Below the pieces are notes generated by a model. It did not search any database. It was not told the origin of the DNA and was given only the letters and a program-made list of their open reading frames with translations. The position numbers were made by a program, and so were the translations under genes. Below, piece by piece: positions 13,707 to 17,073 of a stretch of DNA of 17,073 nt (positions are counted from its first letter, which is position 1; each line of letters starts with the position of its first letter). Source of the DNA: Solirubrobacteraceae bacterium (GTDB lineage: Bacteria > Actinomycetota > Thermoleophilia > Solirubrobacterales > Solirubrobacteraceae); assembly GCA_030043235.1 (NCBI GenBank), contig JASHYF010000126.1:1-17073 (forward strand). Reading direction: 5' to 3'.

Positions 13707-14294
13707 CTAGCGCCGCTGTTCCAGGAACTCGTTGATGCGCCGGCGCGTGCGCTGCGACCAGTCGATCTCGCCCTGCAGCTGCGTGTAGACGGCATCGCGC
13801 GTGCAGTCCATGCACAGGGCGGTCCACGAGCGGCCGCGCCCGTCGGTCGGGCCGACGAGCTGCGCGAGCATCAGGCACTCGCGCTCGTATGCCTTCAGCG
13901 CCTGCAGCAGCCGGTGCGCGTCCTGTTCGCGCGCCACCGACAGCTTCGCCTGCAGCCCCAGCCGCACGGGCTCTCGCGGCAGCAGCGTCTCCATCCACAG
14001 CGTCAGCGCCTCGGAGGCCTCCTCGGTGGGGTAGTAGACGAGGTGCGTGCGGCGGTGGTTGTTGCGCTTGGGCTCGTCGCGCGAGACCGCCAGGCCGGTC
14101 TTCTCCAGCTGCTCGAGCAGCCGGTACACGTCGTTGGTGTCCACCCTCCAGGTCTCGCCGAGGCGCGCGGCGAGCCGGTTGGCGAGATCGCCGCCGTGGC
14201 CCGGACGTTCGAGCAGGAGCCCGAGCAGCGCCCCGCGCAGGGGCGTCGACGGACCTCTCATCCATCTGGTCTTCTCAGGATTCACGCTCGCCAT
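13707..14294 (-). CDS. PadR-family transcriptional regulator
   Basis: The 195-residue protein has the PadR winged helix at the N-terminus: GPSTPLRGALLGLLLERP, GGDLANRLAARLG, VDTNDVYRLLEQLEKTGLAV (recognition helix), and a wing with RRTHLVYYPTEEASEAL. A C-terminal helical dimerisation region (about 110-195) contains ALKAYERECLMLAQL and a C-x-x-C pair (Cys161, Cys164) that could bind metal or sense redox. The start ATG 14294 follows ACGGGGGACAC, a good ribosome binding site. PadR proteins usually repress the operon they head until a hydrophobic or aromatic ligand binds. Here it is the first gene of a five-gene run with two ATPases, a permease and a terpene synthase, so it is the likely local regulator. 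Confidence 0.85.
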   Translation of the reverse strand: MASVNPEKTRWMRGPSTPLRGALLGLLLERPGHGGDLANRLAARLGETWRVDTNDVYRLLEQLEKTGLAVSRDEPKRNNHRRTHLVYYPTEEASEALTLWMETLLPREPVRLGLQAKLSVAREQDAHRLLQALKAYERECLMLAQLVGPTDGRGRSWTALCMDCTRDAVYTQLQGEIDWSQRTRRRINEFLEQRR

Positions 14295-14328
14295 GTGTCC
14301 CCCGTGTGCACCGAGTTTGGCTGCCTGG

Positions 14329-14358
14329 ACAATACCACCTGTGAAAGCGAGTGGCGAA
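14329..14358 (-). promoter_or_regulatory. Candidate promoter of the PadR-ABC-terpene operon
   Basis: On the minus strand TTCGCC (14358-14353) precedes TATTGT (14334-14329) by 18 nt. TATTGT is the best -10 in the gap between the dehydrogenase terminator and padR, and it leaves a leader of about 28 nt with the ribosome binding site. The -35 is weak, as expected if a regulator controls it. An ACATGT palindrome lies just upstream at 14367-14372. Confidence 0.4.
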
Positions 14359-14407
14359 TCGTTCTGACATGTGGCGTAACGGCAAAAGTGCGACCGCCAC
14401 TGGAACG

Positions 14408-14435
14408 GCAAGGGCGCGCGCCGGCGCGCCCTTGC
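14408..14435 (-). terminator. Terminator of the dehydrogenase transcript
   Basis: GCAAGGGCGCGC (14408-14419), loop GCCG, GCGCGCCCTTGC (14424-14435): a perfect 12-bp stem placed 6 nt after the dehydrogenase stop codon. There is no long T-tract, but position and strength fit a high-GC terminator separating this operon from padR. Confidence 0.7.
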
Positions 14436-14441
14436 GAGCCT

Positions 14442-15410
14442 CTATGGCACGAGCACGGCCGCGCCGGTGAAGCGCCCCGCGCGCAGGTCGGCGAGCGCCT
14501 CGTTTGCCCGATCGAGCGGGTAGGTGGTGACGTGGGTGCGCACGCCCGCGCGCGGGGCGAGCTCGAGCAGCTCCCTGCCGTCCGCGCGCGTGAGGTTTGC
14601 GACCGAGCGCACCGCGCGCTCCTGCCACAGGATGGAGTACGGAAAGGAGGGGATGTCGCTCATGAAGATGCCGCCGCACACGAGCGTGCCGCCGGGGGCG
14701 AGCGCGCGCAGGGCGAGCGGCACGAGCGAGCCGACCGGCGCGAAGACGATGGCCGCGTCGAGCGGTTCGGGCGGGCGCTCCCCGGAGCCGCCGGCCCACA
14801 CGGCGCCGAGCTCCCGTGCGAACGCCTGCGTCGCCTCGTCGCCGGCGCGCGTGAACGCGAACACGCTGCGTCCCTGCCACCTGCACACCTGCGCGAGGAT
14901 GTGGGCGGAGGCGCCGAAGCCGTACAGGCCCACGCGCTGCGCCTCGCCGCACATGCGCAGCGCGCGGTAGCCGATGAACCCCGCGCACAGCAGCGGGGCG
15001 GCCTGCTCGTTTGAATAGCTCTCGGGGATGGGGAAGCAGTAGCGCTCGTCGGCGAGCGCGTACTCGGCATAGCCGCCGTCGATGTCGCGTCCGGTGAAGC
15101 GGGCGTTCGGGCACAGGTTCTCGCGGGCGCTCCTGCAGTACGCGCACTCGCCGTCGGTCCAGCCCAGCCATGGCACGCCCACGCGGCGCGGGCGGACGGG
15201 GTCGTCGGACTCGACGGTGCCGACGATCTGGTGGCCGAGGATGCGCGGCGGCTCGGCGATCTGCACCTCGCCGTCGAGCAGGTGCAGGTCGGTGCGGCAC
15301 ACGCCGCAGGCCTGCACGCGGATCAGCAGCTGACCCGGCTCGGGCTCGGGGACAGGCCGCTCCACCAGCCGCAGCGGCTGCCCCTCGCCCTCGAACACCA
15401 TCGCGCGCAT
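14442..15410 (-). CDS. Zinc-dependent alcohol dehydrogenase, MDR superfamily (AdhA/AdhP-like)
   Basis: A 322-residue NAD(P)-dependent oxidoreductase. Catalytic zinc ligands are Cys38 in ACGVCRTDLH, His60 in LGHQIVG and Cys142 in LLCAGFIGYRAL. The Rossmann loop is VGLYGFGASAHI (160-171). The structural zinc lobe reads WTDGECAYCRSARENLC, so the first of the four usual cysteines is Asp86. The segment before RVGVPWLGW is also several residues shorter than in typical relatives and lacks the usual GD. The end of the protein (PSFPYSILWQERAVRSVANL) is typical of the AdhA-type zinc-binding dehydrogenases. The start ATG 15410 is 2 nt after the stop of the binding-protein gene, so translation is coupled. 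Its substrate and any relation to the transporter are unknown. Confidence 0.88.
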   Translation of the reverse strand: MRAMVFEGEGQPLRLVERPVPEPEPGQLLIRVQACGVCRTDLHLLDGEVQIAEPPRILGHQIVGTVESDDPVRPRRVGVPWLGWTDGECAYCRSARENLCPNARFTGRDIDGGYAEYALADERYCFPIPESYSNEQAAPLLCAGFIGYRALRMCGEAQRVGLYGFGASAHILAQVCRWQGRSVFAFTRAGDEATQAFARELGAVWAGGSGERPPEPLDAAIVFAPVGSLVPLALRALAPGGTLVCGGIFMSDIPSFPYSILWQERAVRSVANLTRADGRELLELAPRAGVRTHVTTYPLDRANEALADLRAGRFTGAAVLVP

Positions 15411-15412
15411 GC

Positions 15413-16441
15413 TCAGATCCCCTGGCCGGGCAGAAACTCGTTGGTGAACGGGGGCAGGCCGGCGCTGGGGTTGTGTTGGAGCAGGCCGTGCGAGTACATC
15501 CAGCTGGCGAACGTCGCCCACGCGGACGGTTCCTGCCAGCCGTACGGGTCGCTCGCGTTGGCCGGCTGCGCGGCGGGGAGCGTCTGCTCGATGGAGTCGA
15601 GCTGCAGCCTTTCTTCGGCCGAGGGGTTGGCCTCGACGATCAGCTTGGCGGCGGCGGCGGGGTCGGCGCGGACAGCGTGCTCGCCGCGCGTGAGCGCCTG
15701 CAGGAACGCGCGCAGGTCCTGGCCGTCGGTGTGCGCCTCGCCCTCGCGCACCACCAGCACGAGCTCGTCGTAGGTGGGCACGCCGGCTTCGTTCACGGGG
15801 ATCACCACGGGATGCTTGTGCATCAGGCGCAGCTGGATCGCCTCGTAGTTCCAGTAGCCGCCGAGCGTGGCGTCGACCTTGCCGGAGAGCATCGCCGGCA
15901 CGAGGTTGAAGCCGACGTTCACTTCCCTCACCTTCGCCGGGCTCACGCCCGCGTTCTGCAGCGCCGCGCGCAGCTCGGCCGCCTGGTAGGGGATGCCGGC
16001 GGTACCGACGGTCTTGCCGGCGAGCTGCGCCACGCTTTCCACGTGCGCTTCGGGCAGCGCGATGATCGAGGTGAGCGGGCGCTGCACGAGCGCGGCGATC
16101 GACACCACCTTCAGGCCCTCGTCGCGCGCGAGCAGCACCTCCGGCTCATACGAGATCGCCATGTCCACCTTGCCCGCAGCCAGCAGCTTCAGCGGTTCGG
16201 CCGTTTCCGAGGGCACGATCGGCTCCACGTCCAGGCCCACCGCGCGGAAGTAGCCGTGCGCGATCGCCGCGTACAGCGGCGCATGGTCGGCGTTGGGGAA
16301 CCAGTCGAGCATCACCGTGAAGCGCTTCGCGCTCGCCGCCGAGATCACGTCCTGCTTGGCGCCGCACGCGGCCAGGCACAGCGCGAGGGCGAGGAGCAGG
16401 CTCGCCCTGCCGAGCGTTCGCCGTGTCAGTACGTTCCTCAA
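15413..16441 (-). CDS. ABC transporter substrate-binding lipoprotein, NMT1/THI5-like (ThiY/RibY type)
   Basis: The 342-residue protein has a lipoprotein signal: basic N-terminus, hydrophobic LLLALALCLAAC and lipobox cysteine at residue 26. The mature part matches periplasmic pyrimidine- or riboflavin-type binding proteins: FTVMLDWFPNADHAPLYAAI, GYFRAVGLDVEPIVPSETAE, LLAAGKVDMAISYEPEVLLA and VGTAGIPYQAAELRAAL. It would deliver its ligand, perhaps a thiamin pyrimidine precursor or a flavin, to the adjacent permease. It lacks the CCCFC motif of yeast THI5, so it is not an HMP-P synthase. The start TTG 16441 overlaps the permease stop (TTGA) and has GAGGAG 7 nt upstream; no ATG or GTG lies in frame before the signal peptide. 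Confidence 0.85.
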   Translation of the reverse strand: MRNVLTRRTLGRASLLLALALCLAACGAKQDVISAASAKRFTVMLDWFPNADHAPLYAAIAHGYFRAVGLDVEPIVPSETAEPLKLLAAGKVDMAISYEPEVLLARDEGLKVVSIAALVQRPLTSIIALPEAHVESVAQLAGKTVGTAGIPYQAAELRAALQNAGVSPAKVREVNVGFNLVPAMLSGKVDATLGGYWNYEAIQLRLMHKHPVVIPVNEAGVPTYDELVLVVREGEAHTDGQDLRAFLQALTRGEHAVRADPAAAAKLIVEANPSAEERLQLDSIEQTLPAAQPANASDPYGWQEPSAWATFASWMYSHGLLQHNPSAGLPPFTNEFLPGQGI

Positions 16442-17073
16442 CTTGTCGCTCCTCGGGGTCGTGTGTGCCAGGGGACGAGCACGCGTTCGGCGAGCGCGAG
16501 CGCGTGGAAGCAGGCGACGGCGAACGCGAACAGCACGAGCGTGGCCGCGTACGCGCGCGGCGTCTGGAAGCCGTTGCTCACGTTGTTCACGATTTCGCGC
16601 CCCAGGCCGGAGTACGCGGCGGTGCTGGGGGTGCTGGTCTCGGCGATGAACGCGCCGATCACGCCCACCGCGAGCGCGATGCGCGCGCCGCTCAGCGCCG
16701 CCGGCAGGGCAGCGGGCAGCTCGGCGAAGCGGAACGCCTGCCAGCGCGAGGCGTCCAGCGTGCGCAGCAGCTTCGGCTGCTCGGGGTCCACGGCCGCGAG
16801 GCCGTCCACGGTGGTGACGACGATCGGGAAGAAGCAGATCAGCGCGATCACCACCAGCTTGGGGAAGATCCCGAAGCCCCACCAGAACACCAGCAGCACG
16901 CCGATCACGGGGATCGGCACGGCCTGCGAGCCCACGGCCAGAGGGTAGATCGCGCGGCGCAGCAGCGACGACAGGTGGATCGCGATCGCCAGCGCGAAGC
17001 CCGCCGCGAGCGCGAGCGCAAGCCCGAGCACCACCTGCTCGGCGGTCACCGTGAAGTTCTGCCACACCGGGCC
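16438..17073 (-). CDS. ABC transporter permease, ThiX/SsuC-like (5' end outside window)
   Basis: The frame is open to the last base of the window (codons for Gly-Pro precede the GTG at 17067), so the N-terminus is missing; about 211 residues are visible. Several membrane segments are seen: VVLGLALALAAGFALAIAI, YPLAVGSQAVPIPVIGVLLV, LVVIALICFFPIVV, ALAVGVIGAFIAE and ATLVLFAFAVACFHALAL. The cytoplasmic EAA-like loop that contacts the ATPase is FRFAELPAALPAALSGARIA. The pattern is that of the BPD-type inner-membrane component of thiamin-precursor, nitrate/sulfonate or riboflavin uptake systems. An ATPase gene is expected upstream, beyond the window. It couples to the lipoprotein gene by a TTGA overlap. 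Confidence 0.88.
   Translation of the reverse strand, partial: GPVWQNFTVTAEQVVLGLALALAAGFALAIAIHLSSLLRRAIYPLAVGSQAVPIPVIGVLLVFWWGFGIFPKLVVIALICFFPIVVTTVDGLAAVDPEQPKLLRTLDASRWQAFRFAELPAALPAALSGARIALAVGVIGAFIAETSTPSTAAYSGLGREIVNNVSNGFQTPRAYAATLVLFAFAVACFHALALAERVLVPWHTRPRGATS
16449..16454 (-). promoter_or_regulatory. Ribosome binding site that fixes a TTG start
   Basis: GAGGAG on the minus strand, 7 nt before the TTG at 16441, inside the 3' end of the permease gene. It supports a TTG start for the binding lipoprotein, with the start overlapping the permease stop. Confidence 0.7.

Noticed and set aside
14276..14290. GGATTCACGCTCGCC as another copy of the tandem-repeat unit
   Set aside because: It is a single short match that encodes the conserved-looking start of padR, with no periodic neighbours.
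15413..16441. THI5-type HMP phosphate synthase
   Set aside because: It has a lipoprotein signal peptide, lacks the CCCFC motif and lies next to an ABC permease, so it is a binding protein.

Overview
The window is very GC-rich and dense with genes that start at GTG or TTG. It carries an actinobacterial-type integration host factor, a DUF2600/YtpB-type terpene synthase and a short coiled-coil protein of a kind I associate with Thermoleophilia. I infer an actinobacterium, most likely class Thermoleophilia (Solirubrobacterales-like). This rests on remembered family resemblance, not on a search. I see no rRNA, tRNA, insertion sequence, phage gene or CRISPR array.

Layout. (1) 1-2476, plus strand: a translationally coupled set of the C-terminal half of an RND/MMPL exporter, a membrane-anchored thioredoxin-fold protein and a B3/B4 (PheT editing-like) domain protein. 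(2) 2592-3697: a coiled-coil protein converges on mihF; a hairpin and a five-copy ~30-bp tandem repeat lie between them, and mihF has its own promoter and a long leader. (3) 4059-6528: a serine palmitoyltransferase-like alpha-oxoamine synthase is divergent, by only 16 bp, from a ~380-residue GNAT protein resembling bacterial ceramide synthase; together they could be two steps of ceramide synthesis. (4) 6587-8275: a small membrane protein, an AlkA-like glycosylase and a convergent orphan IclR-type HTH protein; a three-copy 28-bp tandem repeat contains the stop codons of the last two. (5) 8549-14294, minus strand: PadR regulator, two different ABC ATPases, a ten-helix FtsX-type permease and a tetraprenyl-beta-curcumene synthase-like terpene cyclase, apparently one operon. 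(6) 14442-17073, minus strand: ThiX/ThiY-like uptake permease (partial) and lipoprotein, tightly coupled to a zinc alcohol dehydrogenase and closed by a strong hairpin.

The two most interesting systems are the candidate ceramide gene pair and the candidate terpenoid synthesis/export operon under PadR control. A third theme is short tandem repeats of 28-30 bp at the 3' ends of convergent genes. They share the 8-mer GATTCACA and contain genuine stop codons, as though 3' ends here are being remodelled by local duplication.
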